The position numbers and the translations under genes were made by a program. 64,000 nt of DNA from Pseudoalteromonas rubra. GTDB lineage: Bacteria; Pseudomonadota; Gammaproteobacteria; Enterobacterales; Alteromonadaceae. Position 1 is the stretch's first letter. Each line of letters starts with the position of its first letter. The stretch is taken from contig NZ_AHCD03000026.1 of the NCBI RefSeq assembly GCF_000238295.3, forward strand, positions 310,001-374,000, written 5' to 3'. Positions 6,702-16,311 of this stretch are shown here, one piece after another. The notes beneath the pieces are model-generated. The model did not search any database. It was not told where the DNA came from and worked only from the letters and a program-made list of their open reading frames with translations.

Positions 6702-9287
6702 TTGGTTTCATCATTGGAAGATCCCAGCGTCTTAGTTCGCAAACTGACTCGGAAAAACCACCGTTTAGAGTCCTTGCTGAAAAAATACAAACAACACTCT
6801 CACTTGCAGCATGCCCTGATCCAGTTATCCGAGCAGGCCAGCACAGTTGCGGAGTTGACGCTGCTATATCCTGCTATCCATAGCATTTTAGAGCAATACT
6901 TACCGAGCAAAAGCTTTTATGTTGTGCTGCAAAACCAGTTCACTCAGGGGCTGGAGCTGTCTTATTTTGTCGATGAAAAAGACGGCATCTCAGTGCCGCT
7001 GCATGAAGCAAATCACTTCAGCCAGGGCATAACGGGCTACGTTTTTAAGAACCGACAAACTTTGTACCTCAAGCGTCAGCAGATGGAGCAAATGAGTGCG
7101 CAAGGCCTGTTTAAAGCGCTCGGCACTCAAGCTGAACACTGGGTCGGTGTGCCTATTTTCCGCGAAAAAACCATTATTGGCGTCATGGTGTCACAAAACT
7201 ATGCACCGGATCAGCATTACAGTGAGCAGCAGGTAGAATTACTCGAAGTCATGTCCCTGTACCTGGCAACCGCCATTGAACGGGTTAAAAAGCGCGAGTT
7301 GTTAGAATCTGAAGTTAAAATTCGTACCCGTGCTCTAATGCAGAGTAACGAGGCACTGAATACGGAAATAGAGCAACGTAAACGGGCACTGGAACGCCAG
7401 CAAATCCTCTTTAAGATCGCGGAGCTGGCGACTCAGTTCAGTGATATCGACGATGTATACCAGCAAGTTCACCAGATCATGCGGTCCATTACCTTTGCTG
7501 ATAACCTGTTTATCGCATTGCATGACAAGGCCTCAGACTGGCTCAGCTTCCCGTACAGCGTGGATGAGATGACTCAGTACAAACCGCGTCCATTTGCCAA
7601 TGGTTACAGCGAGTTAGTGATCACCACTGAACGCAGTCAACTGATAGACACCAAGCGGGCACAGGTATTGATCGACAATGAAATCGTCAAACGCCCGGAC
7701 AATTATCAGCTACAAAACGCGGCAACCAGCTGGCTGGGCGCACCGCTGAAAACTGCCAAAGGGGTCATTGGTCTCATTGCCTGCCAGGCATATAACCATG
7801 AGTACGAATATAATCACGAGGATGTTGAATTAATTTCATTTGTCTCGAATCAAATCGCCTCAGTGTTACAAACGCATCTCGCCAACCAGGCACTCAAGGC
7901 CAGTAACCTGGAACTGGAACATCGGGTCGCAGAAAAAACCAAAGAATTGCGCCAGACCAACTTACATTTGCAGATGCAAATCGAGGAAAGGAAAAAGATT
8001 GAGCAGCAACTCTATCATGATGCCCACCATGACCCGCTGACGACGCTGCCCAACCGGTTGTTATTTTTGACTCAGCTGGAAAAAACCTTACAAAAGTATC
8101 AGCGTTATCCGGAAAATAATTTTGCCGTGCTGTTTATCGACCTGGATAAATTCAAGGACATCAACGATGAGCTTGGGCATCAGGCAGGTGATCAGTTTTT
8201 AATCTGGGTCAGTAAAGCATTTTCAGAATGCATTCGTGAGCACGACTTATTAGCCCGCCTGGCGGGAGATGAGTTTGTGATCCTGCTGGATCACCTGAGC
8301 GATCGCCAGCAAGCAGAAGACGTTGCGAAACGCCTGATCAGAGTCATGCAACAGCCGTTCTGCATGAAAGGTCTGTGCATGCAAAGTGGTGCCAGTATTG
8401 GTATTACTTATAGCAACAAAGACTACAAAGATACCGACGAGATAATCCGCGATGCCGATGCCGCCATGTACTACGCTAAGAATGCCGGTCGTGGCCGTTA
8501 TGAGTTTTATCACCCACTGCTCAGCGCAGCCAGCACGCAAAGCAAACAAACGGAATATCATCACCTGAGTGCCCTGCCGATCCATTTTCGCAGCACTGAG
8601 ATTGTCAATATGGCCAACCATGGTCAGCATATTGTGATGCTCGAAGCCTTTGGTGAACACCCGGTTTTGGGCAGCACCAGTTTCGATATCCTTAAGAAAT
8701 TTGCTGCGGCGAAAGATGAGCAGCTAAAAATAGAAATGCAGCTGCTGGGTCAGGCACTCGAACAAGCCGGGCGCGTAGCCAAAGCGCAAACTGCGGATGT
8801 GCTGTTTGCCTGCTCCTGTGCGATCCTCGAAAGCACCACCTTTGCAGAGCTGAAACAATTATTGAGCCAACGCACCAGCCACCTGTGCCTGTTGTTTGAT
8901 GAGAGCGAAATCCGCTACGCCTCCAGCATGCAGCTCGAAAATCTCAAAGAGCTGTGCAGCATGGGCATTGCCGTAGGTCTCAATGATTTTGCCAAAGACC
9001 GCTGCGATCTGGCACTGCTCAGCCATATTGATTTTAAATATCTGCTGCTCAGCTCAACATTCAGCAAACGGGTGCTGCAACAAAACAGCTATGATGTGCA
9101 ATTGCAGGGGATCCTTGCAGTCACCGCCCTGAAAGCCATTCAGGTCATCGCCAAAGGCCCTGCGATCCTGAACTTCAGAAGTTTACTGGAACGCCACGGG
9201 CTGAGTTTATTTTTTGGTAAACAACAGAGTTTATCGGGCACTAAGCCAAGCGAAGTGCCCTCCTCACACGAATCTCTGCCGCTTTAA
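6702..9287 (+). CDS. Diguanylate cyclase with two GAF domains and a degenerate EAL domain
   Basis: Cytoplasmic signalling protein of 861 residues. GAF domains lie at about 40-195 and 235-390, joined by coiled-coil helices, the second running on to residue 435. A GGDEF domain at about 436-600 has the active-site motif as AGDEF (521-525) and an intact inhibitory I-site REHD (512-515) five residues before it. It probably makes cyclic di-GMP under product inhibition. The C-terminal 240 residues look like an EAL domain that has lost its catalytic residues: the usual DDFGTG is NDFAKD and no EAL triplet is seen. The start is uncertain: a TTG at 6702 without a clear ribosome site is the best available, as no ATG lies near. 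Its stop overlaps that of rep by 4 bp. Confidence 0.88.
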   Translation: MVSSLEDPSVLVRKLTRKNHRLESLLKKYKQHSHLQHALIQLSEQASTVAELTLLYPAIHSILEQYLPSKSFYVVLQNQFTQGLELSYFVDEKDGISVPLHEANHFSQGITGYVFKNRQTLYLKRQQMEQMSAQGLFKALGTQAEHWVGVPIFREKTIIGVMVSQNYAPDQHYSEQQVELLEVMSLYLATAIERVKKRELLESEVKIRTRALMQSNEALNTEIEQRKRALERQQILFKIAELATQFSDIDDVYQQVHQIMRSITFADNLFIALHDKASDWLSFPYSVDEMTQYKPRPFANGYSELVITTERSQLIDTKRAQVLIDNEIVKRPDNYQLQNAATSWLGAPLKTAKGVIGLIACQAYNHEYEYNHEDVELISFVSNQIASVLQTHLANQALKASNLELEHRVAEKTKELRQTNLHLQMQIEERKKIEQQLYHDAHHDPLTTLPNRLLFLTQLEKTLQKYQRYPENNFAVLFIDLDKFKDINDELGHQAGDQFLIWVSKAFSECIREHDLLARLAGDEFVILLDHLSDRQQAEDVAKRLIRVMQQPFCMKGLCMQSGASIGITYSNKDYKDTDEIIRDADAAMYYAKNAGRGRYEFYHPLLSAASTQSKQTEYHHLSALPIHFRSTEIVNMANHGQHIVMLEAFGEHPVLGSTSFDILKKFAAAKDEQLKIEMQLLGQALEQAGRVAKAQTADVLFACSCAILESTTFAELKQLLSQRTSHLCLLFDESEIRYASSMQLENLKELCSMGIAVGLNDFAKDRCDLALLSHIDFKYLLLSSTFSKRVLQQNSYDVQLQGILAVTALKAIQVIAKGPAILNFRSLLERHGLSLFFGKQQSLSGTKPSEVPSSHESLPL

Positions 9288-11296
9288 CGTTTCAGCATCG
9301 CACGCAGATTCGCAACCCTGGCCTGGCCTTTCTCCATACGTTCAGACTGCGACTGTACGGGTTTCTTGCCCTCACTTTGAATGTCATCTTGCGGCATTTC
9401 CTGAACAAACCGGCTGAGCTCAGGTGTGATCTGCTCACCAAACTGACGACGGCTTTTGGCATAGGTCATGGTCAGCGTCTGCTGTGCACGCGTTACGCCC
9501 ACATACGCCAGACGCCGCTCTTCTTCAACATTGTCTTCATCGATGCTGGTCTGATGCGGTAGTAACCCTTCTTCCATTCCGACCATAAAGACATGGGGAT
9601 ATTCCAGGCCTTTCGAGGCATGCAGCGTCAACAGTTGCACCGCATCGCTGTCGTCTTCTTCTTCGTTGCGCTCCAGCATGTCTCGCAGTGTCAGTTTGCT
9701 AACCACCTCAGGTAAAGTCATGGGCGGATTATCCGCATCGCCGGTCAGCATATCGCTGATCCAGCGATACAGTTCCGAGACGTTCTTCATGCGCATCTCG
9801 GCAGCTTTCGCGCTGGGCGATGACTCATACAAATAGGCTTCGTAATTGATCTCTCGCACCATGTCTTTAACCGCTTCGAGTGTGTCTCCCCGGGTTGCCC
9901 GGTCACTCAGTTCAACCACCCAACGGGCAAATCCCATCAAGGCATTCAGACCGCGACCACTGAGGCGTTGTGGCAACTCAGGCTCAAAACACGCGGCAAA
10001 TAAGCTAATGTGTTTATCGTTGGCCAGACTGCCGAGTTTCTCCAGGGTAACGGGCCCTATCTCACGACGTGGCGTGTTGACGATCCGCAAAAAAGCATTG
10101 TCATCATCCTGATTTACCAGCAGGCGCAAATACGCCATGATGTCTTTGATCTCACTGCGGGCAAAAAACGACATACCGCCGCTGATTTTATAAGGAATAC
10201 GGTTCGCCATCAGGGCTTTTTCGAACACCCTTGCCTGATGGTTACCCCGATACAGAATGGCGTAATCACGATAGCTGGTCCGCTTCATAAACTTGTGCGA
10301 AATGATCTCTGCAACGACCCGCTCAGATTCATGCTCTTCATCTCGGGTTGCAATCAAACGCAGTGGATCCCCATAACCCAATTCACTGAACAATTTTTTG
10401 TCGAATTCATGCGGGTTATTGGCGATCAGAATATTCGCCGCTTTCAGGATCCGCCCGGCACTACGATAGTTCTGTTCCAGCTTAATGAGGCGTAGCCCCG
10501 GGAAATCTTTGCTCAGCAGCACCAGGTTTTGTGGTTTGGCACCACGCCATGAATAAATGGACTGGTCGTCATCCCCTACCACGGTAAAGCGGGCGCGCTC
10601 GCCCACCAACAACTTTACCAGCTGATACTGGCTGGTATTGGTATCCTGATACTCATCCACCAGCAGATAACGAAAACGGGCCTGCCAGCGTTCGCGTACT
10701 TCGACGGAACTGTTTAGCAACAAGGTGGGGATCATGATCAGATCGTCAAAATCCAGCGCGTTGTATGCTCTAAGCTGGGTCTGATAGCGGGCATAAAGCT
10801 GCGCAAATAATGCCTTTTGTGCCTCTTTGGCCTCTCGGATCGCCCGCTCTGGCTGGATCAGTTCATTTTTCCAGTTGCCAATCTGCATTTTTAGCTGGTT
10901 GAGCAGATCTTTGTCACGATCCAGCTCTTTTTCTGTCAATTCGGCCAGTAACTGATTCGTATCCTGATCGTCAAACAAGGAAAAGCCGGGCTTGTAACCC
11001 AACGTTTTGACTTCTTTTTTGATGATCTCCAGCCCCAGCGTATGGAAGGTCGATACCCAAAGGCCTTTGGCTTCTTGTTTACCCAGCGTCTGTGACACCC
11101 GCTCACGCATCTCTTTGGCAGCTTTATTGGTAAAGGTCACCGCCGCAATGTTACGCGCCTTGTATTCACATTTTTGTACCAGATAAGCAATTTTATTGGT
11201 GATCACCCGGGTTTTTCCAGAGCCGGCACCGGCCAGTACCAGACAGGGTCCGCTGATATACTTTACAGCTTCGTCTTGTTTCGGGTTCAGTTTCAT
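9284..11296 (-). CDS. rep: ATP-dependent DNA helicase Rep
   Basis: Superfamily 1A 3'-5' helicase of 670 residues that helps replication forks pass protein barriers and restart. It shows the Walker A GAGSGKT near residue 24, motif Ia VTFTNKAAKEMRERV, Walker B DEYQDTN, motif III GDDDQSIYSWRGA, motif IV QNYRS and motif VI YVGVTRAQQTL. Length and the N-terminal MKLNPKQDEAVKY match E. coli Rep (673) rather than UvrD. A ribosome site AGGTGA precedes the ATG. It is convergent with the GGDEF gene, with stop codons overlapping, and divergent from ubiK. Confidence 0.97.
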   Translation of the reverse strand: MKLNPKQDEAVKYISGPCLVLAGAGSGKTRVITNKIAYLVQKCEYKARNIAAVTFTNKAAKEMRERVSQTLGKQEAKGLWVSTFHTLGLEIIKKEVKTLGYKPGFSLFDDQDTNQLLAELTEKELDRDKDLLNQLKMQIGNWKNELIQPERAIREAKEAQKALFAQLYARYQTQLRAYNALDFDDLIMIPTLLLNSSVEVRERWQARFRYLLVDEYQDTNTSQYQLVKLLVGERARFTVVGDDDQSIYSWRGAKPQNLVLLSKDFPGLRLIKLEQNYRSAGRILKAANILIANNPHEFDKKLFSELGYGDPLRLIATRDEEHESERVVAEIISHKFMKRTSYRDYAILYRGNHQARVFEKALMANRIPYKISGGMSFFARSEIKDIMAYLRLLVNQDDDNAFLRIVNTPRREIGPVTLEKLGSLANDKHISLFAACFEPELPQRLSGRGLNALMGFARWVVELSDRATRGDTLEAVKDMVREINYEAYLYESSPSAKAAEMRMKNVSELYRWISDMLTGDADNPPMTLPEVVSKLTLRDMLERNEEEDDSDAVQLLTLHASKGLEYPHVFMVGMEEGLLPHQTSIDEDNVEEERRLAYVGVTRAQQTLTMTYAKSRRQFGEQITPELSRFVQEMPQDDIQSEGKKPVQSQSERMEKGQARVANLRAMLKR

Positions 11297-11423
11297 ATTC
11301 TGTGATCACCTTTAGTCAATAAGCTGCTAAGTTTACCGTAATGCTCAAGTGGATCCCAAGCGCTTTTAACCGGTGACCGCTTTAGGTAAGATAGAGACAA
11401 TAATCAAGCTTAGAGGCCAGCCC

Positions 11424-11696
11424 ATGATCAACCCAGCAAAAATTGAAGAAATCGCCAAGCAGATCTCCAGTAACATGCCACAAGGTGTGAAAAACCTTGC
11501 AGACACTTTTGAAAGCAAAACCAAACAGGCTATTCAGAATAAACTGGCAGAAATGGATTTTGTCAGTCGTGAAGAGTTTGATATTCAGAGCAAAGTACTG
11601 ATCAAAACCCGTGAAAAACTCACCGAACTCGAAGCCAAAGTGGCCGAACTAGAGGCTAAGCTGGCAGCACAAGACAGCGACCAGCCAGAACAGTAA
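11424..11696 (+). CDS. ubiK: Ubiquinone biosynthesis accessory factor UbiK
   Basis: A 90-residue protein of the UbiK/YqiC (BMFP) family. In enterics it binds UbiJ and lipids and supports aerobic ubiquinone synthesis in the cytoplasmic Ubi complex. The N-terminal MINPAKIEEIAKQISSNMP and the C-terminal coiled coil (LTELEAKVAELEAKL) are typical. The ATG at 11424 gives the family start; the frame is open upstream, but those residues are not conserved-looking. It stands alone between divergent rep and convergent can. Confidence 0.93.
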   Translation: MINPAKIEEIAKQISSNMPQGVKNLADTFESKTKQAIQNKLAEMDFVSREEFDIQSKVLIKTREKLTELEAKVAELEAKLAAQDSDQPEQ

Positions 11697-11699
11697 TCC

Positions 11700-12368
11700 C
11701 TACAACTGGTATCGCCTGGCCAGATCGACCAGGGCCCGTTCATAGTGCGCTGCCAGTTGCTCTTCCTGCTCAATCTGTGTATTCAGCTCTTTGAGCAAGC
11801 CATCCGCCAGACCATACACCCAACCGTGAATGGTTAACTTTTGGCCCCGCGCCCAGGCATCCTGCACCACATTGGTTCGACAGACGTTTCTAACCTGCTC
11901 TATCACATTCAGCTCACATAAGGCATCGCAGCGTTGTTCAGGGTGTATTTCATTGAGCATCGCCTGATGCATCTCTTTGACATCACCGACATGGCGTAGC
12001 CAGTTATCAATCAAACCCAGACGGGCATCTTCCAAAGCAGCACGTACCCCACCACAGCCGTAGTGACCCACGACCAGTACATGTTCAACTTTCAGCACCT
12101 CAATGGCGTACTGCATCACAGACAAACAGTTATGATCGGTATGCACCACCACGTTGGCCACATTGCGGTGGACAAACAAGTCTCCCGGCATCAAATCAAC
12201 AATCTGGTTGGCCGGCACCCGGGAGTCCGAGCAGCCAATCCACAGATAATTGGGATTCTGCTGCATGGATAATTTGGCAAAAAACTCCGGGTTATTGGTC
12301 TGAGTCTGTTTCGCCCACTGGCGATTATTATTGAGCAGATGTTGCAGCTGGCTGTCAGACTGGCACAT
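11700..12368 (-). CDS. can: Beta-class carbonic anhydrase
   Basis: A 222-residue cytosolic zinc enzyme interconverting CO2 and bicarbonate, supplying bicarbonate for carboxylation reactions. Zinc and active-site residues are visible in IGCSDSRVPA (Cys and Asp/Arg dyad) and VGHYGCGGVRAAL (His and second Cys). The length agrees with E. coli Can (220). The gene ends 3 bp after the convergent ubiK stop. A methyltransferase gene lies 9 bp upstream on the same strand, so the two are probably cotranscribed. Confidence 0.96.
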   Translation of the reverse strand: MCQSDSQLQHLLNNNRQWAKQTQTNNPEFFAKLSMQQNPNYLWIGCSDSRVPANQIVDLMPGDLFVHRNVANVVVHTDHNCLSVMQYAIEVLKVEHVLVVGHYGCGGVRAALEDARLGLIDNWLRHVGDVKEMHQAMLNEIHPEQRCDALCELNVIEQVRNVCRTNVVQDAWARGQKLTIHGWVYGLADGLLKELNTQIEQEEQLAAHYERALVDLARRYQL

Positions 12369-12377
12369 GGTTTTTCC

Positions 12378-13571
12378 TTATTTTGCTGATTGACACCGTG
12401 TAGCCTGGATCAAGATATTTCTTGGCGTCAGTGATTTATGACAAAACTCTGAGAGGCTGACATCATACCCGGCCTGTTCAAGATATAACACCCTGTCGAG
12501 CACCAGCCACACTTCTATGGCGCGACGAAACGCATGGCGCACCAACTCTATGCGCTCAGTGATACGCTGACGTGCGCGCCCCTGTGCCAGGTAATAGTCA
12601 GCATCAAAGTGTGCCGGTAAGTCTAACTGCTTTTGCTCAGCTGCCCAGTGACAGAAATCAACAAACGGTCCGGAAAAAATCGCCTTGTTCACGGAAGGCA
12701 CACTGAGGTACTGGGTATCGCCAGTCACATCACGGCGCAGCGCATCAAAGGCCAGTCGCCACTGGACCTCTCGTTTACGTACTTTCGCGACCCTTCCTGG
12801 TGCAGTAACCGTCTCCTGCAACGCCAGTTTCATGTCACTGTGTGACAAATCCAAAGCACTGTGCGCTGCAACGTCACTCATCGGCTGGTAGGTGGGCTCA
12901 GTAAACAGATGATAACAGCAGGGTGACAGGCTGATCTGCTCACACTGTGCAGCGCTCGCCTGCTCCATAAAGGTCTGATGTAAGCGACCGCAGGCATGCA
13001 GTGCAACGGCCTGCTGTCGTGGTCGAAAATACTGTGCAATCGGATCATTAAGTACATCGGCACAGTGAAAGGTCATGGCCAACTTTTGTTGCTCGGCACT
13101 GTGCTGCCCCTGCTGACATAAGGCCGCCTGTAGCTCAACACTGTCGACATGCTCTGCGCCCAGATAAGCCAGCAACCTGCCCAGGTGTCCTTTACCTGCG
13201 CACCACTCCAGCACTGGCAGCTTTGGCTGATATACCTGCGCAACGAAGTCCTGTAACTGAGTCAGTTTACGGCCCTTGATACCATTGCTGAGCCAAAAGG
13301 GAAACTCTGGTCGACTCGTGGCGTCCAATGTCAGCGCAGTCAGCGTCGGGAGCGTTTGCAATGCCGGAATATAAGGTACAAGAAACGCTATCAGCGACTC
13401 CGGATCCCGATCCAGAGCCGTCACGTCCTCATCACTCAGCGATAACAACGCTTCTTCCAGGTCTGGCCAGGGGATGTCGGTATGATCGAATGCCAGTAAT
13501 TGCCAGTAGCGACGCGTGTCTGTGAGCAACGCATCCAGGGCTAAAAACTGAGAAGAAAAGGAACTGTGCAT
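12378..13571 (-). CDS. Class I SAM-dependent methyltransferase (Methyltransf_32 type)
   Basis: A protein of about 397 residues with a central Rossmann methyltransferase fold. The SAM-binding glycine motif is LEWCAGKGHLGRLLAYLG, followed by an acidic VDSVELQ strand end and a motif IV region HACGRLHQ. The SLSPCCYHL segment is characteristic of the Methyltransf_32 group, whose substrates are mostly unknown (RNA and protein are both possible). The ATG at 13571 is chosen because a GGTGG element precedes it; an in-frame ATG at 13628 would add 19 unremarkable residues. It lies 9 bp upstream of can on the same strand. Target not inferable. Confidence 0.8.
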   Translation of the reverse strand: MHSSFSSQFLALDALLTDTRRYWQLLAFDHTDIPWPDLEEALLSLSDEDVTALDRDPESLIAFLVPYIPALQTLPTLTALTLDATSRPEFPFWLSNGIKGRKLTQLQDFVAQVYQPKLPVLEWCAGKGHLGRLLAYLGAEHVDSVELQAALCQQGQHSAEQQKLAMTFHCADVLNDPIAQYFRPRQQAVALHACGRLHQTFMEQASAAQCEQISLSPCCYHLFTEPTYQPMSDVAAHSALDLSHSDMKLALQETVTAPGRVAKVRKREVQWRLAFDALRRDVTGDTQYLSVPSVNKAIFSGPFVDFCHWAAEQKQLDLPAHFDADYYLAQGRARQRITERIELVRHAFRRAIEVWLVLDRVLYLEQAGYDVSLSEFCHKSLTPRNILIQATRCQSAK

Positions 13572-13646
13572 GCTGGCCACCGATACCGAACTAACTAAAG
13601 GGCGCTCATTGTATGCGCTTGCGCCCATCTCGCAAAGTACAGGCGG

Positions 13647-14702
13647 TTATTTTAAGGTAAAACGCCGGTGACGGAAGAAGATCAAATGTATGTACATGGG
13701 CACACAGATCACACCCACTATCGCCGCGAGGGTCAACATCCACGACCAGCTATCTTCTTCTTGATCCGGCTCAGTATAAAGAAACTGATGTTTTTGCTCA
13801 TGAAAATCAGCAAGATCGAGCCGATAGAGCTGAGCAATCCACAACCAACGAGCCTGAGACATGGCACCCAGTGCAATGCCTGGCGCTTTAATAAAGGGCA
13901 TCAGCTTATCGGCCTCGTTTGCCAGCGCAGAAATGCTCTTGGTGGTTGCATACTCCGCCTGTGTGACTGCCAGCGCTTCATCAGGGTTGCTCATAGCATA
14001 GCGCCAGCCCTGTAAGGAGGCACGGCGAAAGCGGGCAACCGTTTGCGGGCGATAATTCAGGACATCTTCCGAGGTAAATAAAATGTCCGCATAGACGTTC
14101 AGACCAAAGTGCTTAGGGCAAATCTGCCGGGTAGCTATGCCCTGCTGTGCCAGCTTAAAAGGCTCGTTTGAAATATAGACCTGCAAGGCATCAAAGCGCC
14201 CGGCAATAAAATCCTTGATGGGTTCCAGCCCGGCATACAGGGGTAAGTGTGGGACATCTATCCCCGCCCGCTCCAGCATCACCACCAGCTCAGCCCCCTC
14301 AACTCGCCCAAGGTGGCTGATTTTTTTCCCCACAAAATCTTTGGGGACATAAATATCACTGTCGGCACGCACCATCCAGCAATAAGGAGAAGACTGGAAG
14401 ATAGCGGCCAGGGCCACCAATGGCTTACCCTGCAAGCGCTGCTGTAAGATACCTGAGTGGGTTACGCCAAATTGCGCCTGACCTGACAACACTTTAAATT
14501 GCTCATCCGGGTTATCCGGATCGGCAGGCACAATCTTAACATTTAACCCCTGCTGGCGATAAAAGCCTTTGTTGAGGGCCATATAGTAACCGGCAAATTG
14601 AAACTGATGGGTCCATTTGAGTTGTAGTGTCACCTCTTCCAATGCGCTAAGCGCACTGCTCCACCACAGCGCAATGGCCAATACAAAGTGATGATAACTC
14701 AT
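13647..14702 (-). CDS. NMT1/THI5-like periplasmic binding protein with C-terminal membrane anchor
   Basis: A 351-residue protein with an N-terminal signal segment, then an NMT1/THI5-type solute-binding domain. The opening VTLQLKWTHQFQFAGYYMA and GFYRQQGLNVKI, and the PDEQFKVLSGQAQFGV stretch, resemble proteins that bind thiamine-precursor pyrimidines. After the domain comes a hydrophobic helix (WMLTLAAIVGVICVPMYIHL, about 321-340) and a short basic tail (RHRRFTLK). In many relatives such a domain plus membrane helix is followed by a kinase or GGDEF module; here the protein stops. No ABC permease or ATPase gene is adjacent. It could be a tethered receptor or a shortened sensor. The ligand is inferred only from the family. 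Confidence 0.78.
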   Translation of the reverse strand: MSYHHFVLAIALWWSSALSALEEVTLQLKWTHQFQFAGYYMALNKGFYRQQGLNVKIVPADPDNPDEQFKVLSGQAQFGVTHSGILQQRLQGKPLVALAAIFQSSPYCWMVRADSDIYVPKDFVGKKISHLGRVEGAELVVMLERAGIDVPHLPLYAGLEPIKDFIAGRFDALQVYISNEPFKLAQQGIATRQICPKHFGLNVYADILFTSEDVLNYRPQTVARFRRASLQGWRYAMSNPDEALAVTQAEYATTKSISALANEADKLMPFIKAPGIALGAMSQARWLWIAQLYRLDLADFHEQKHQFLYTEPDQEEDSWSWMLTLAAIVGVICVPMYIHLIFFRHRRFTLK

Positions 14703-14764
14703 TGTGATACGCGCCCGGAGCCTGCCCTGTTACAACTATAGAAGGCGCCGGACGGAATGCAAAA

Positions 14765-16309
14765 CTAGCTGACGCGGCGATCCGCCTGCATCATGTCATG
14801 CTGAAGGTACTGCCTGAAACACGGATTGTCGGTCTCTTCCTGGTACTGATAACCCAGACGCTGCAAATGCTCATCAAACCGGGCACTGTCTTGTGCGCCC
14901 AGTTCAAACGCCGCCAGCACATTTCCCTGCGCGGCACCATGATTACGATAGTGAAACAGGGTAATGTTCCAGTTGCTCCCTAAAGTCTCTAAAAAGCGCG
15001 CTAAAGCACCGGGATATTCTGGAAACTCGAAGCGAAATAACCGCTCACTCAGTGCAACGGGTGGCTTGCCACCAACCATATAGCGGATATGTAGCTTAGC
15101 CAATTCGTTGTCGGACAAGTCAGTAAATTGATAATTCGCTTCACTCAGGCTGGTTTTAAGCTCCTGCAACTCCTGTTCACCACCACGTAAACCGACCCCC
15201 GCAAAGATCTGTGCGGTATCGCCACCGGCGTAACGATAATTAAACTCCGTGATTGCCCGGCCAGACAAAGTGTGACAAAAGCGTTTAAAACTGCCTTTGG
15301 ATTCCTCAATGGTCACACCCAACAGGGCTTCACTGCGTGCACCCAGTGCCGTGCGCTCAGCAATATACCGTAAGCGGTCAAAATTCAGATTCGCGCCGGA
15401 TAGCACAGCAGCCAGTGTTAAGCCCCGCTCGTCACGCTCCTGACACCACTTTTTGAGCCCGGCCGTGGCCAGTGCCCCGGAAGGCTCAGCGATGGCGCGG
15501 GTTTCAACAAAAATATCCTGTACCGCCGCACAGATTTCGTCTGCACTGACCGTGACCACGTCATCACAAAACTGCTCGGCAAGACGAAAAGTCTCACTGC
15601 CAATGCGCTTCACCGCCACACCGTCAGCAAAGCTACCGACTCGCTCCAGCTCAACCGGCCGCCCGGCTTCCATCGCAGCCTTCAGGCAGGCGCTTTCTTG
15701 CGCTTCCACGCCAATCACCCGGATCTCCGGGCGCAAAGACTTAATATAAACCGCCATCCCAGCCAGCAAACCGCCGCCGCCCACCGGAATAAAGACCACA
15801 TCCAAATGATGAAGTTGCTGCATCAGCTCTCGTGCGACGGTGCCCTGACCAATGATCACCTCTTTGTCATCGAACGGTGGCACAAACACGCCCCCTTGTG
15901 ACTGACACAAGGACTGCGCATACTCCTGAGCGGCATCAAAGTGATGACCATGCAGTACTACTTCGCCTCCCTGATTACGCACTGCATTGACTTTGATCTC
16001 AGGCGTCGTGACTGGCATCACAATGATGGCGCGATGGCCCAGGTGTGCGGCGCTTAATGCTACCCCTTGCGCATGATTACCAGCAGATGCTGTAACAACC
16101 AGGCTACCAGTGGGTAGTTTGCTCAGCTTGTTGTATGCCCCACGCAGCTTGAATGAATAAACGGGTTGTTGGTCTTCGCGCTTGAGCCAGATCTGATGTC
16201 CGAGCCGGGCCGAAAGCCCGCTCAGCTCGCTGACCTCGGTTTCCCGGACCAGCGGCGAGACATTGGCCTGCACAACAGCACGAAAATAATCGAGCTCTTT
16301 TGCCACCAT
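14765..16309 (-). CDS. ilvA: Threonine ammonia-lyase, biosynthetic
   Basis: PLP enzyme of 514 residues that turns L-threonine into 2-oxobutanoate and ammonia, the first committed step to isoleucine. The catalytic lysine is in YSFKLRGAYN (K54) and the phosphate loop is PVGGGGLLAGMA. The C-terminal 180 residues form the two ACT-like regulatory domains of the long biosynthetic form, expected to give isoleucine feedback inhibition. It is the last gene of ilvGMEDA, starting 2 bp after the ilvD stop. Length equals that of E. coli IlvA (514). Confidence 0.98.
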   Translation of the reverse strand: MVAKELDYFRAVVQANVSPLVRETEVSELSGLSARLGHQIWLKREDQQPVYSFKLRGAYNKLSKLPTGSLVVTASAGNHAQGVALSAAHLGHRAIIVMPVTTPEIKVNAVRNQGGEVVLHGHHFDAAQEYAQSLCQSQGGVFVPPFDDKEVIIGQGTVARELMQQLHHLDVVFIPVGGGGLLAGMAVYIKSLRPEIRVIGVEAQESACLKAAMEAGRPVELERVGSFADGVAVKRIGSETFRLAEQFCDDVVTVSADEICAAVQDIFVETRAIAEPSGALATAGLKKWCQERDERGLTLAAVLSGANLNFDRLRYIAERTALGARSEALLGVTIEESKGSFKRFCHTLSGRAITEFNYRYAGGDTAQIFAGVGLRGGEQELQELKTSLSEANYQFTDLSDNELAKLHIRYMVGGKPPVALSERLFRFEFPEYPGALARFLETLGSNWNITLFHYRNHGAAQGNVLAAFELGAQDSARFDEHLQRLGYQYQEETDNPCFRQYLQHDMMQADRRVS

Positions 16310-16311
16310 AA

